Counted from the stretch's first letter, positions 36,840-47,850 are shown. The stretch is 64,000 nucleotides of DNA from Impatiens glandulifera (GCF_907164915.1 NC_061863.1:28067710-28131709), one strand, 5' to 3'. Numbers and translations are program-made. Notes: generated by a model from the letters alone, not told the origin.

Positions 36840-37569
36840 ATGGACCAATAGCCGAAGTTTTTCTGGCTTTTGCTCTGTCCAGTCGGTGAAGGTATGCTTG
36901 GATCCTCTCCTTTGTCAGCAGCTGATTCGGGTAGAGGATGGCACTTGGGCTGAGATGGACGTTGATGTCAAAGAACATACTACATAGATGGGGAGCATAT
37001 CAGGTTTGTCCTTTGTTGGAAGTGATGATCTCCTTCAAGTTGTTGAATATGATCTGCGACCAATTTACCGAAGTGCCTTCGGTGATGGAAACCATCATTT
37101 CAAAAAATTTATGGGTGTATCATTGAGTGTTTGCCTTGGCAAGAACATTCTCGCTCATGATTTCACTCAGAATCCGGAACTTGTTTTGAAGGGAACTCTT
37201 GGGTCCCTAGGTGTCGATCGGAGTCATATAGGCAGAAAAATGATGGCGCATCTCATTGATGACCATTGGATAGAAGGTGAGATCAGTGAAACCCTCAGTG
37301 GGTAGACCGCAAATTAGTGCAAGATCTATCTCACTAAAAAGGAAACTTTTGTCGTGGACTTTAGCGAGGATAATATCCTCTTGAATGACCTTGACAGTGC
37401 TGAAAAATTCATTGATTACATTGTAGTCAATGACATATTGGTCCTCCAAAAATATTTGTAGACCAGAGCTTTCAAGAGATCGAAATAGACATTGAATTTC
37501 AATATTTTCAGATTGAGAGACCGATTTGAAGTCGACAAGAAGAAATTTGTTTGCAAGAAAGCAAGGCAT
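36840..37569 (-). pseudogene. E2 accessory gene copy A, decayed
   Basis: ATG at 37569 (MPCFLANKFLLVDFKSVSQS). The first part runs to 37207 with SLESSGLQIFLEDQYVI and LICGLPTEGFTDL. Downstream, in another frame with stops, the family blocks FEMMVSITEGTSVNWSQIIF and NNLKEIITSNK are readable. No long tail is present. Confidence 0.7.
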
Positions 37570-38279
37570 TTTGGCTTGATGTTTTTCTTAAGTTTGATAG
37601 AGAGTGTGATTATAAGTGAGAAGGGATGTGCTACTTAAATGACCAGGGATCGGTTAGCATATCTAGTTGTATCATACTTATAATTAGATATGAGGGTCAT
37701 TTCCAAGAAAAGTAATAATGAGAATCAGATATTTATTATATTTTCAAGACATACTGTTTTGGTGGAGTGTTAGTCTTTCTTTTAATAGTGATAAACATGT
37801 GTCTTCACGTTGTTTGAGATTTAGACTCTTACCTTTTTCACAGGATCATTTTTCAAGCATGCATGACAAACAATGTCCAGTTGTCCCATGTTGACTGGAA
37901 AATAAACTCATCAAAATTAAGATCTAAATAATTGGTTGGTTTTTCATGACCGTTTTTTTTTTTCGAGATAGATTATTTCATTCTAAAGAAATACCTCTAG
38001 TTAGGCGGTAATTATTCAGTTTAGAAAATAATTCCATATGTTTTATTCGAATCACTTGAACCGCTTGATTTGTGTACAGATAATTTGGTAAGGTGATTTA
38101 ACCAACCTCAACTAGAGACAACTATCCAGTTTAACATACTTGACCTTTTATCCTATTGATTTTCATACACGTAACGGATGAATGTCTGACTGGTTTTTAA
38201 ATAGAATGAAGATCTTTTAAAAGATATCCGATCAGTTTTTTTCAAAAAATTCCAAGAGCATGATTTGAGAAGCGTGAGA

Positions 38280-38299
38280 TTCTCCCTGAGACCATGCCC
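38280..38299 (-). promoter_or_regulatory. Purine-rich tract after RNase H of E2 (possible fossil polypurine tract)
   Basis: GGGCATGGTCTCAGGGAGAA on the minus strand, about 165 bp after the RNase H end. It is positioned like the tracts in E1 and E3. Confidence 0.4.
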
Positions 38300-38463
38300 C
38301 AGTTTTTTTTTAAAACATGTAGAAGCATTTAAGACAGAAGTTGACTACTATCAGCAAGTCCTAAAACTTTTCTAAAGAAAGAGAACTTAGCTTCCTGTAG
38401 TGGCTTTGTGAAGATGTCAGCTACTTGTTGTTCGGTTGAGACATATTCCAACTGGATGTGTTT

Positions 38464-38913
38464 CTATTGCACATGCTCTCGGATTAAATGATGTCTGATG
38501 TCAATATGCTTTGTTCTTGAGTGCACCACTGGATTGTATATAATAGCTATTGCGCTGGTGTTGTCAAAAAAGATCGGAGATTCCTTAGTAATTATTCCGA
38601 AATCCCTCAGTTGCTGTTGGATCCAAAAGAGTTGAGCACAACAGCTTCCAGCCGCAAGATACTCCGCCTTTACGGTTAAAGTAGCAACCGAAGTTTGTTT
38701 CTTGTTGTACCAGGAAACAAGTCGGTCACCTAGGAACTGGCATGTACCTCTAGTATTCTTTCGGTATATTTTACAAACTGCATAATCTGTGTCAGAATAA
38801 CTCGTTAGATTAAAACTGGAATCCTTTGGATACCACAGTCCCACATCTTGAGTGCCCTTTAAATATTTTAAGATTCTTTTGGCAGTAGTATAATGAGATT
38901 GCTTAGGATTGGC
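38464..38913 (-). pseudogene. RNase H of E2
   Basis: MGLWYPKDSSFNLTSYSD, then SDTDYAVCKI (first catalytic Asp region), VKAEYLAAGS (Glu) and FFDNTSAIAI (second Asp), ending RTKHIDIRHHLIREHVQ and a stop at 38464. The frame is broken from RT near 38914. Family members usually continue some 35 residues further; that end is seen out of frame. Confidence 0.8.
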
Positions 38914-39767
38914 CTAGAATCTTCCGCATACTCCGACTACAAACAAGATGTCCGGTCGACTAGTTGTTAGGTAGAATAGTGAACCGATAATCCCACGGTA
39001 AGTCGTAATATCCACTCCTTGACCATCCTCATCTTTGTCTAACTTAGTGGATGAGCTCATTGGAGTGGCAGATGTAGAGCAGTTGTCCATTCCAAACTTC
39101 TTTAGCAGTTCTGTTGTATATTTAGATTGGTTGATGAATGTTCCTCCCTTGATCTGCCGAACCTGGAGACCTAGAAAGAAGCTCAATTCCCCCATCATAC
39201 TCATTTCAAATTTGTCGGTCATCATTTTAGAAAACTTGTCACATAGCTTAAAATCGGGTGAACTGAAAATTATGTCATCCACATAAATTTGCACAAGTAA
39301 GATATGTCCCTTCTTCTCAAATTTAAATAAGGTTTTATCTATTGAGCCTACTGTGAAATCATGATTGAACAAGAATTTTATTAAAGTGTCATACCAAGCT
39401 CTAGGAGCTTGTTTTAAACCGTAAAGGGATTTATCTAGCCGATACACATGGCTAATTAACTCTGGATTTTTAAAACCTGGTGGTTGTTCTAAATAAACCT
39501 CTTCATTTAACTCACCATTTAGGAATGCACTTTTAACATCCATTTGAGAAACTTTGAAATTTTTGAAAGCAGCAAAAGCTAGAAAGATTCTAATGGCTTG
39601 AAGTCTAGCCACAAGAGAAAATGATTATTCAAAATCAATGCCTTCTTCCTGTTTATATCATTGGGCCACTAATTTGGCCTTATTCATCGTAACCAAACCG
39701 TTTTCATTGAGTTTATCACCCATCTTGTTCTTATAACCGATTGATGTTTTGGTCTTGGAACTAGATT
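38914..39767 (-). pseudogene. Reverse transcriptase of E2
   Basis: Open from 39612 to 38914: [36 protein letters not shown], catalytic YVDDIIF (about 39275), [14 protein letters not shown] and [17 protein letters not shown]. Upstream to 39767 the N-terminal RT part is interrupted by two stops. This is the best preserved RT in the window. Confidence 0.88.
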
Positions 39768-41147
39768 TCAGACTTTAATCCTCTCAAACTGATTCAGTTC
39801 CTCTTGCATTGTTAAGATCCAATCGGGATCTAACAATGCTTCATCCATCTTTTTCGGCTCAATTTGTGATATGAAAGCAGAATTTTCATATTCTTCCAAA
39901 AATTGATGCCTAGTTCGGGTGGGTGATGAGGGGTTACCTATTATAAGCTCAGGAGGATGATCTTTATTCCTTTTAAGGTTCGGTCCGGTAATATCTTCCA
40001 AATGACCGATTATCTGATCAAGGTTAGACATATCAGTAGGCTGATCAAAGTCAAACCGACCGATTTCCTCAATGGATACTGAGGTGTCAACTTCCTACTG
40101 TGAAGCAGCTTGATCCGGCTGAGTCTCAGCATTAACCGCTTGGTCATAGACAAACCTTCTAAAAACTGGAACCTCATCTTCATCATCAGATTGAATAGTC
40201 AAGTTTTCCAACATGTTGTGCAGATCAAGGGATGAAGCAATATTGCTTTCAACCGATTCATCAAAAACAACATGCGAAAATTCTTCAACAATTAAAGTCC
40301 TAGTGTTATACACTCTATATGCTTTATTAACTACTGAATAGCCCAACATTATACTGACATCGGATTTAGCATCAAAAGTGGTCAAATAACTTTTGTCGTT
40401 GATGTGAATGTAACACTTACAACCAAAAATCCTAAGATACCGGATATTAGGAACTCTGTCATGATATACATCAAACGGTGTTTTGTTTAGCTGTTTGTTA
40501 ATCATAGATCGGTTTTGTGTATGACATGCAGTATTAATAGCCTCGGCCCAAAACTTTTGAGTAATACCCGAATTGGCTATCATAGATCTTGCATCTTCCT
40601 TGAGAGTTCGGTTTCTTTTCTCGGCCAATCTGTTTTGCTGAGAAGTTCTAGCACTAGACAACTCGTGCCTAATACTAGATTCATCAAGAAATGCAGTTAA
40701 TGTACTATTTGTAAATTCGGTTCCTCTATCACTTCTAATTTTATTTATGCGTATTGATTTCTCATTTTGAAATCTACTAATTAGTTTAATAATATTTGGA
40801 GTAGCTTCATTTTTCGAAACAAAAAATATCACCCAAGTATATGTAGAGTAATCATCAATAACTACCATAGTATAATGCATACCGTCTAGGCTTGTGATCT
40901 TAACCTGTCCAAATAAGTCCATGTGAAGCAGTTCTAAACAGCGATTGGATTGATAATTCCCTTTACTTTTAAAAGTTGATTTTATTTGTTTCCTCATTTG
41001 ACATGCAAAACAAACTTTAACTTTTGCAAATTTTATGTTAAGAAATCCTTGAACTAACTCTTTAGAACATATATAATTTATGGTTTTAAAGTTCAAATGA
41101 TTTAACCGTTTATGCCAAAGCCAGTTTGGATCATTCTTAGCTATCAT
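39768..41147 (-). pseudogene. Integrase and linker of E2
   Basis: A 350-residue open stretch (41147-40095). HHCC zinc region (WLWHKRLNHLNFKTINYIC ... CFACQMRKQ), DDE core with HMDLFGQ, IRSDRGTEF and AEKRNRTLKE, then FGCKCYIHINDKSY and MLGYSVVNKAYRVYN. After a stop at 40095 the acidic linker continues to 39768 (ENSAFISQIEPKKMDEALLD). All three catalytic acids are present. Confidence 0.9.
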
Positions 41148-41179
41148 GCAAACCGGGTTTTCATATTTAGTTTTCTAGT

Positions 41180-41610
41180 TCACTTTGTAAATGTTTTCTA
41201 ACCTATTTCCGGTTAGTAAAATGTGCTACCCTAAGAATTATTAACTAGGCATGCATTTTTGTGAAATTCAACCATATATCCTACATCGCATATTTGACTA
41301 ATACTTACCAAATTAAAATGCAAGTTTTCAACAAGAAGTACATTATAGTTAATTTTCCATGGACAATCTTACCCTTGCCCACGACTCTACCTTTAGAGTT
41401 ATCGCCAAAAATGATCACTGCATCGGCTTCCTGAACAATATCGGTCAACAAGCTGCTATTTCCGGTCATGTGTTTGGAGCAACCGCTGTCCAGATACCAT
41501 TCCGAATTTCCCAGTCGCTTGTTCTTCTTAATCTACAAAAAATAAATATTTACACCGATTTGGTACCCACATTTACTTGGGTCCGTGATTGATTAGTCCC
41601 TTAGGAATTC
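41180..41610 (-). pseudogene. Protease of E2
   Basis: Minus-strand reading gives WYLDSGCSKHMTGNSSLL with the catalytic DSG near 41485, then FGDNSKGRVVGKGKIVHGKL. A small deletion near 41345 shifts the frame before the VENL block. Confidence 0.8.
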
Positions 41611-41683
41611 ATACTTTAATTAATCAGATGACTTTCCCAGTAGTAGTTTTAATAATTTTACCGGTATCTAGCTTGACATCTCT

Positions 41684-43363
41684 CTATCTACCTGAAAATA
41701 CATCATTGTGTCGTGGTGGTGAGTGTTGATTTGTTCTATATGAATATTTATCGGTTTCTTTTCTCACCGGCCGGTTGGCTTTCCTTCTCTCAAGATGAAG
41801 CCATTTTACCGTGTCGGTTGGACTCACATATTTAATTTCTTTGACCAGTTTTGAATCATGATCTGCCTCATTATCGGTTGAATTGCTCTTAACAAAGCTT
41901 ATGAATAGAAGCTTGTTTTTGTTGAGATTCAACTCTTTGGAAGGTTTCCGGTTAGCCGAATTACTGCATTTATATCCAAGACCAAACTTGCATTTGGGAT
42001 GTCTTTGGTAGGTTGACATCTGGCTTACGGTTTCACTAAACTACTTCCAAGCAGCCATGACATATTTTGATCTTTTATTTTCTTCAGTTAACGATTGAAC
42101 TGTCTCTTTGAACTTCTCATTCTCACAAAATAGTTCAATCGGTTCATCGGTCTTGATTCCACTCGACACATCGATTTGAAAGTTACTCGGTTCGCTGGTG
42201 TGGAAGTTCGGCCGTGTTGGTACAAAAGCAGACATGTTCTTGAACTCAACAACCATGTCATTGAGTGCATTAACCAGATCTTCTTTAGTAAACTCTTCAC
42301 AAGAGAAATCAAATACCTCTTCCTCCTTAGCCATGAGACAGGTGATTCCTTCGTCATCGGTATCCGAGTCGGTATGAGCCCATAAGCTCCCACCATCGTC
42401 GGCTATCAATACCTTCTAAATCTCCTTCCCTTCACCGGTTTACTGAAGATCACTCCTATGGTTATTATTAGTCGGTTTCCAATCGTCACGTCTTGGTCTT
42501 CTACATTCCGACCTGTAATGACCTAAAGCATTATAATTAAAACATCTAACGTTATATTTATCACCGTGGTTGTAGTTGTAGTTATTTGATGGTTGATTCT
42601 TCTTCATGAATTTTTCGAATTTCTTTGCAAACATGGCCATCACTTCCTCACTAATCTTCTCAACGGTTTTGACCGGTATAGGAGCTGCTGGTACGGGGGT
42701 TGCTGGTTCCACCGATGTCACCATGGATCTAGTTGTGGTTGACGGTGAGGCTTCATCTTCGATTCGAGATCTCATCTCTAATTCGTATGCCTTTAGGTCT
42801 TCAAACACATCATGCAATTTCATTTGCACGAGACTATTTGATTCTCGCATTACCATAGTCTTTATGTCCCAATTACTGGGTAGAGATCTTAATGCTTTAA
42901 TAATGGTTTCCTTGATGTCATACTTCTTTCCAAGTGTAGACAACTCATTCACCACACTAGTGAACCGATCACTAAATTCTTTCATAGTTTCTTTTGGCCT
43001 CATTTTGATATTTTCAAACTTCTGAGTTGCCACCACTATCTAAGTTTCTTTAGTTCTTTTATTTCCCTCATGAAGTTGAATCACCGTTTCCAAGGTTTCC
43101 TTTACAGTCTTGCAATCTCTGACTTTCCCGAAAGTGTTTCTGTCCAGAGATTTGAAAATATGTCTCATGCAATGGTTGTCTAGGTTGTTTCTTCTTTTAT
43201 CTTCAACTGTCCATTCACCTCTCTCTTTCTCGATCTTTATCGGATCTTCTTTAAGAATGAACATCATCTCATCATCCATGGTAATTAGATGTAGACACAT
43301 CTGAATCTTCCAATCGACAAACTCCTCACTTTCCAACATAGGGGGCTTCTCATTGTGAGTCAT
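41684..43363 (-). pseudogene. gag and gag-protease linker of E2
   Basis: Starts MTHNEKPPMLESEEFVDW at 43363. The central gag domain includes KFENIKMRPKETMKEFSDRF and LPSNWDIKTMVMRESN (43036-42700). The zinc knuckle near 42525 reads CFNYNALGHYRSEC: the second Cys of CX2CX4HX4C is Tyr. A TAG near 43037 and frame breaks near 42420 and 42030 interrupt it. The acidic linker (DSDTDDEGITCLMAKEEE) matches E1 and E3. Confidence 0.85.
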
Positions 43364-43402
43364 GTTTGCCAGCTTTTGGTTGCTTGGGTGTTAAGATTAA
43401 CT

Positions 43403-43416
43403 ACTTTGATACCACT
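43403..43416 (-). promoter_or_regulatory. Primer binding site of E2
   Basis: AGTGGTATCAAAGT on the minus strand directly after the LTR end CCTAACA; one change from the usual TGGTATCAGAG. Confidence 0.8.
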
Positions 43417-44686
43417 TGTTAGGACCGGGATCACCAATAGGGGACCGGGGTCCGGCTAAAGGGAAACCTCTATACAACACACAAAACGGTTGGCGCTAAT
43501 CCGATTAAGAATTAACACCGGTCTTAACATCATACAGACTACCACAAACTCTTGAATCGAGTTCAAGGGCAGAAATGTTTGTTTCAGCCTTAAGCAACAC
43601 ACACATATCAGATAGAAATAAGAATCGAGAAGGGTTAGTTTAGAATAAGGAGAAATCGGTTCGGTTAGTTAAATGACCGGAAATGATTAAAAAACACAAG
43701 ACACGGATTTTATGGATGTTCGGAGATTAACTCCTATGTCACCCCTTCTTCTCAAACAACGAGAAGGATATTCACTAATGAATATTCAACAACACAATAC
43801 ACCACACGATCGAGTCTTATTTACTGCTCGATGTTCACTTTACAAGACTCACACAGTATTGTAATAAACTTTTACAAATATGTAAATACCCATAACTTAA
43901 CAGTTTATTTTTATCACTCAATAGCTTTGTAAATTTCTCAAGGTATGTTCTCATGAGTGAAATGATCGCGCAAGGAGGAAGAATCCAGAGCAGGGGGAAG
44001 AGCAGCGTTTTTCTTCAGCTCTTTAGCTTCCTTTTATAGTGGAAATATGACAACAGTCATATTTCTCTCTCTCTACGATGGTTGGTGAAAAATAATCAGC
44101 AATACATTTAATGCGGTGGAAGCTTCCCAAAGTATGATGCCGTGCTGGCTCAAATTAGGTAACTTGTACGTTTTTGTGTTTGTACACTTGGCAACTGTAT
44201 ATTTGACGACTGCCTGATCCTTGGAGGTTGCTTCTGGATTTATACCAAGTCAGGTAACTATTCATCTGACAGCTTCCTGCAGTTTTATAAGCAGACTGGT
44301 TTCAGAAGACAAGTGACGCAGTCTGAACCTTTGAAGACCTTGCTCTGCACATTCCCAAAGAATATATATGTTTGCATCAAAGCGTCAACTGCCAATATAT
44401 CTATATATTTGATTTTGTTTTGATTTAAACTGTCCGGTGAAAATGTATGTTGCCTTTAGGATTTGATCCTACCGGACACATATCGGTTGATAACTTGACC
44501 GGTCCTGTATTTTAGTCGAGTCGCACATTCGAGAAGATAAATAAGAAGTTTCGGTTTGTGCTGTTTTTAGGAGAATAGTTTTGACCGGTCAGGTTGAAAG
44601 TATGTACATGCACATAGAATTGAATTTAATTAAGTCATTTTAGATAGTTAATTACTTATTTAATTAACTATCTAATTTTTCTAACA
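43417..44686 (-). repeat. 5' LTR of E2 (1270 bp)
   Basis: On the plus strand TGTTAGGACC...TTCTAACA. It contains a CTATAAAAGG TATA box (44031-44039), directly preceded on the minus strand by a dyad with arms GAAATATGAC and GTCATATTTC, and the conserved block near 43720-43785. Related to 25952-27110. Confidence 0.88.
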
Positions 44687-45513
44687 CTACGTATCTATTA
44701 GACTACGACGTCTAACTACGTATCTGTTAGACTACGACGTCTAACTACGTATCACATTAGACTACCAAGTCTAATGGAGTTAGACGTCAATGTCCAACTA
44801 TGTTTCCCATTAGACTACCACGTCTAATGGAGTTAGACTACAACGTCTAACTTCACATCCCTTCAGACATGTCTGAAGGAATTAGCCGTCAATGTCTAAC
44901 TACGTTTCCCATTAGACTACCACGTCTAATGGAGTTAGACTACAACGTCTAACTTCGCATTCCTTCAGACTTGTCTAAAGGAGTTAGACGTCAACGTCTA
45001 ACTTCGCTTCCCATTAGAATGCCACGTCTAATGAAGTTAGACTCAACGTCTAACTTCGCATCCCTTCATACTTGTCTGAAGGAGTTAGATATCAACGTCT
45101 AACTATGTTTCCCATTATACTACCACGTCTAATGGAGTTAGACTACAACGTCTAACTTCACATCCCTTAAAACTTGTCTGAAGGAGTTTGACGTCAACGT
45201 CTAACTACGTTCCCCATAAAACTATCATGCCTAATGGAGTTAGACTATAACGTACAACTTCACATCCCTTCAGACTTGTCTGAAGGAGTTAGACGTCAAC
45301 GTCTAACATCGCAACACGTCTATTTAGCCTTCTTAGACCACGTCTAATTTAACATAGTCTTATGGACAAGCACATAAACAAATAGACAACTTAGCTTCAT
45401 TCTTAACTTAGTTTTAATCACAATTAAGCTTTAATCACATATCATCAAAATAAAGTTGGCATAGAATACGCTTATTCTCTTAATTATTTTGATTAAACTA
45501 ATTTGACCCAACA
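44687..45513 (-). repeat. 3' LTR of E3, interrupted by E2
   Basis: Right part matches 54760-55661 closely, including the palindromic array (44687-45350). The array is interrupted at 44686/44687 by the E2 LTR end. The remaining roughly 1 kb of this LTR is not found on the far side of E2. Confidence 0.85.
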
Positions 45514-45530
45514 ATTTCCCCCTTTTTGAT
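45514..45530 (-). promoter_or_regulatory. Polypurine tract of E3
   Basis: ATTTCCCCCTTTTTGAT on the plus strand, read ATCAAAAAGGGGGAAAT on the minus strand next to TGTTGGG of the LTR. The same tract is at 55662-55678. Confidence 0.75.
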
Positions 45531-45770
45531 GATGTTAAAACTTAGTTAAAAGATTAAAACAAATAGATACAATCAAAGCAACAATGAACAAAAGATCTTA
45601 TATTTATACTTTCAAAATGTCTGGAGGATAAATAACATAAACGAAAATTTCCCCAAAACAACAAAAATATTGGGTCTTTTCTTATCCCTTTCTACCCTTA
45701 GTTCCCCTAGGCCTAAGGCCACTTCTTTTACTTTACCCCTTTTTAACATCACCGGAGCGATAAATTCCTA

Positions 45771-46534
45771 CTAATCTCTTTTGGCCAAAAGGATCTCCCG
45801 ATTTCTTCTCTTGAGCTTAATCCTTCTTACCTGGAGATCATAGTTAAGAAATCTTCTATAGTTCAAGACTCTAGAGGACTTGATGAGGACCCCATGCCCC
45901 CCAACAATTGAGAGGAAAGTAGAAAGCAACATACTAAGTTGGGAAACATATCTAGGAGACCTCCTTTTAGGAGAGATCATTGCTGCCAAGTTTTTGAAAA
46001 TGATTTTAGACCAGTTGATTGATGTCCCCTTTGTGATAGCAATCATTATCTCAAAGAACATCTTCGAGTATGAGTTGGAGAATCCATTGGCCAAGAGGGA
46101 CATGAAATGATATCGTTGAGAAGGGAAAACTCAACTTTTAGAGCGGACTTTAGTCCATGAGTTTCGACAGGAACGAGAATCCCATTACGAGTTGTGTAGG
46201 AGAAGGCAAGTCTCATCTCATATAGGACTTCCTCGGTAGATGTCGGCAACTCAGACAACCCCTCTATTGGAAGATTGATGAAAATAACGAAGGATTCTTC
46301 ACAGAAGCAAGCGTGATCATTAAAAATCTTTGTTACGATAAACATGTTGTCGTATATACCTCCATACTTAAAGAATTCACGAACCTCGGGTTCGTGAATA
46401 ATGATAGGAGCCTTGAGAAAATTTTCAAGGCCCGAAGCTTTGAGTGAATCGAACATGGTGACCATTTCAGGAATGATCACGGTGGATACAGAATCAAAAT
46501 CTATCTGAAGAGTAGACGGCGCAAGATAACCCAT
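45771..46534 (-). pseudogene. Accessory gene of E3, unknown function
   Basis: ATG at 46534 (MGYLAPSTLQIDFDSVSTV). Blocks: MFDSLKASGLENFLKAPIII, EVREFFKYGGIYDN, LPIEGLSELPTS, LKSALKVEFSLLNDIIS, INWSKIIFKNLAAMISPKRR and GHGVLIKSSRVLN. One frameshift near 46085 separates 46534-46046 from 46103-45771. At about 255 codons it is a short form, without the long tail of E2 copy C. TATA box and leader at 46645-46651 match E1. Confidence 0.78.
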
Positions 46535-46644
46535 TACGAAGAGTTGTTTGAGAACTAGAGATTTAGAATACTAAGAGACACAAGAGGATTTCTTAAAGAG
46601 ATAATGTGAAGAGAGATATTCAATCCCTTTGAATATGACTGTTC

Positions 46645-46651
46645 TTTTATA
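46645..46651 (-). promoter_or_regulatory. TATA box of the E3 accessory gene
   Basis: GTCTATAAAAGAAC on the minus strand, 111-117 bp before the accessory ATG. A leader with ATCTCTTTAAGAAATCCTC follows, nearly as in E1. Confidence 0.62.
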
Positions 46652-46939
46652 GACATAGACTAACATATGATTATTAATGGCAATGAGTATATGAACCGTC
46701 GAAAACTTAGAAACCTGTTCCCAAGAGACTCATCATTTAAAATAAGCGACATTTAAGGATAATCATGAAAATCTGTCATTAATGTAATACGTGCAGTGAA
46801 GGGACATCAGAAATATTAGTCATTCTTTTAACTTTGAGAGACACATGTCTTCAAGTTATTGAAGATATGACTGTTCAATTTTTGGCGGGAATAGTACATA
46901 GACAAATAATGTAGCAGTGGACAACTGTCCCACACACCT

Positions 46940-47320
46940 AAAGATGAAAGGTCTAATGACATACGTAGTTAGACGTTTAACTTACTGTCCACATTCATTG
47001 CATCTAAGTTGGATAGGTGCCTATTAGACGTAGGCGTCTAACCACGCTTGTCTTATAGAAGTCTATTAGACGTATATGTCTAATTACGCATGAATACCAA
47101 GTAATAGACGTGTGTCTGGTTAGACATGAGCGTCTAACTACGCTAGTCTTACAGACATCCAAGCGTCTACTAGACTCAAATGTCTAACATGCGTAGGTTT
47201 TCAACCAAGACATTCATCCAATCTGGAAGCACAGATTGCTTAAGCAAATATATGTCTAAGTAGGCACACTCTTTGAGCTACTAGTCTATTAGACAGATTG
47301 AGACCTCCATATATACAAGT
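46940..47320 (-). repeat. AGACGTCT-type repeats upstream of the E3 accessory gene
   Basis: Same position and word type as 21085-21480 in E1, for example TTAGACGTAGGCGTCTAA and TTAGACATGAGCGTCTAA. Confidence 0.7.
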
Positions 47321-47344
47321 TTGTCCAGTTACACTTAAACAACA

Positions 47345-47358
47345 TGTTCCCCCTCAAT
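47345..47358 (-). promoter_or_regulatory. Purine tract after RNase H of E3
   Basis: AATTGAGGGGGAACA on the minus strand just after the RNase H stop (47383), as in E1. Confidence 0.5.
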
Positions 47359-47382
47359 TTATGCATGATCAGTTCAAATAGA

Positions 47383-47850
47383 TCAATCAAGATCAACAAG
47401 CCCTAAAATATTTCTAAAGTAAGAAAACTTAGTCTTGGGTAGTGGCTTCGTGAACACATCTTCCACTTGTTGATCTGTAAGGACATATTCAAGGCGAATA
47501 TGTTTCTGACTGACATGCTCTCGGATGAAATGATGTCTGATTTCGATGTGTTTTGTCTGAGAGTGCAGAATTGGATTGTATGTGATAGCAATTACACTTG
47601 TATTGTCGCAGAAAATCGGAGATAGTCCCTCAGTTTTTGTTGAATCCACAAGAGTTGAGAACAACAACTTCCTACTGCAAGATATTTGGCTTCAGTTGTA
47701 GACGTAGAAACCGACATCTACTTCTTGCTGAACCAAGAGATCAAACGATCACCAAGAAAATGGCAAGTTCCACTTGTGTTTTTTCGATCAATCTTGCAAC
47801 CTGCATAATCTACATCTGAGAAACTCTTTAGATTGAAACTGGAATCCTTT
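47383..47850 (-). pseudogene. RNase H of E3
   Basis: SDVDYAGCKIDRKNTSGTCH (about 47820), then after a frame break FCDNTSVIAITYN, RHHFIREHVSQKHIRLEYV and TDQQVEDVFTKPLPKTKF, ending GLVDLD and a stop at 47383. The C-terminal part is well preserved. Confidence 0.82.

Larger units (their letters stand above)
31850..44686 (-). mobile_element. Copia element E2 (SIRE-like) with three accessory gene copies
   Basis: Minus strand order: 5' LTR 44686-43417, primer site, gag, protease, integrase, RT, RNase H, accessory copies A, B and C, polypurine tract, then a 3' LTR piece at 32037-31850. CTACG at 44687-44691 is the presumed target copy. The left end is truncated, so its partner is missing. Coding regions carry a few stops and frameshifts but are the best preserved of the three SIRE-like elements here. 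Confidence 0.85.
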
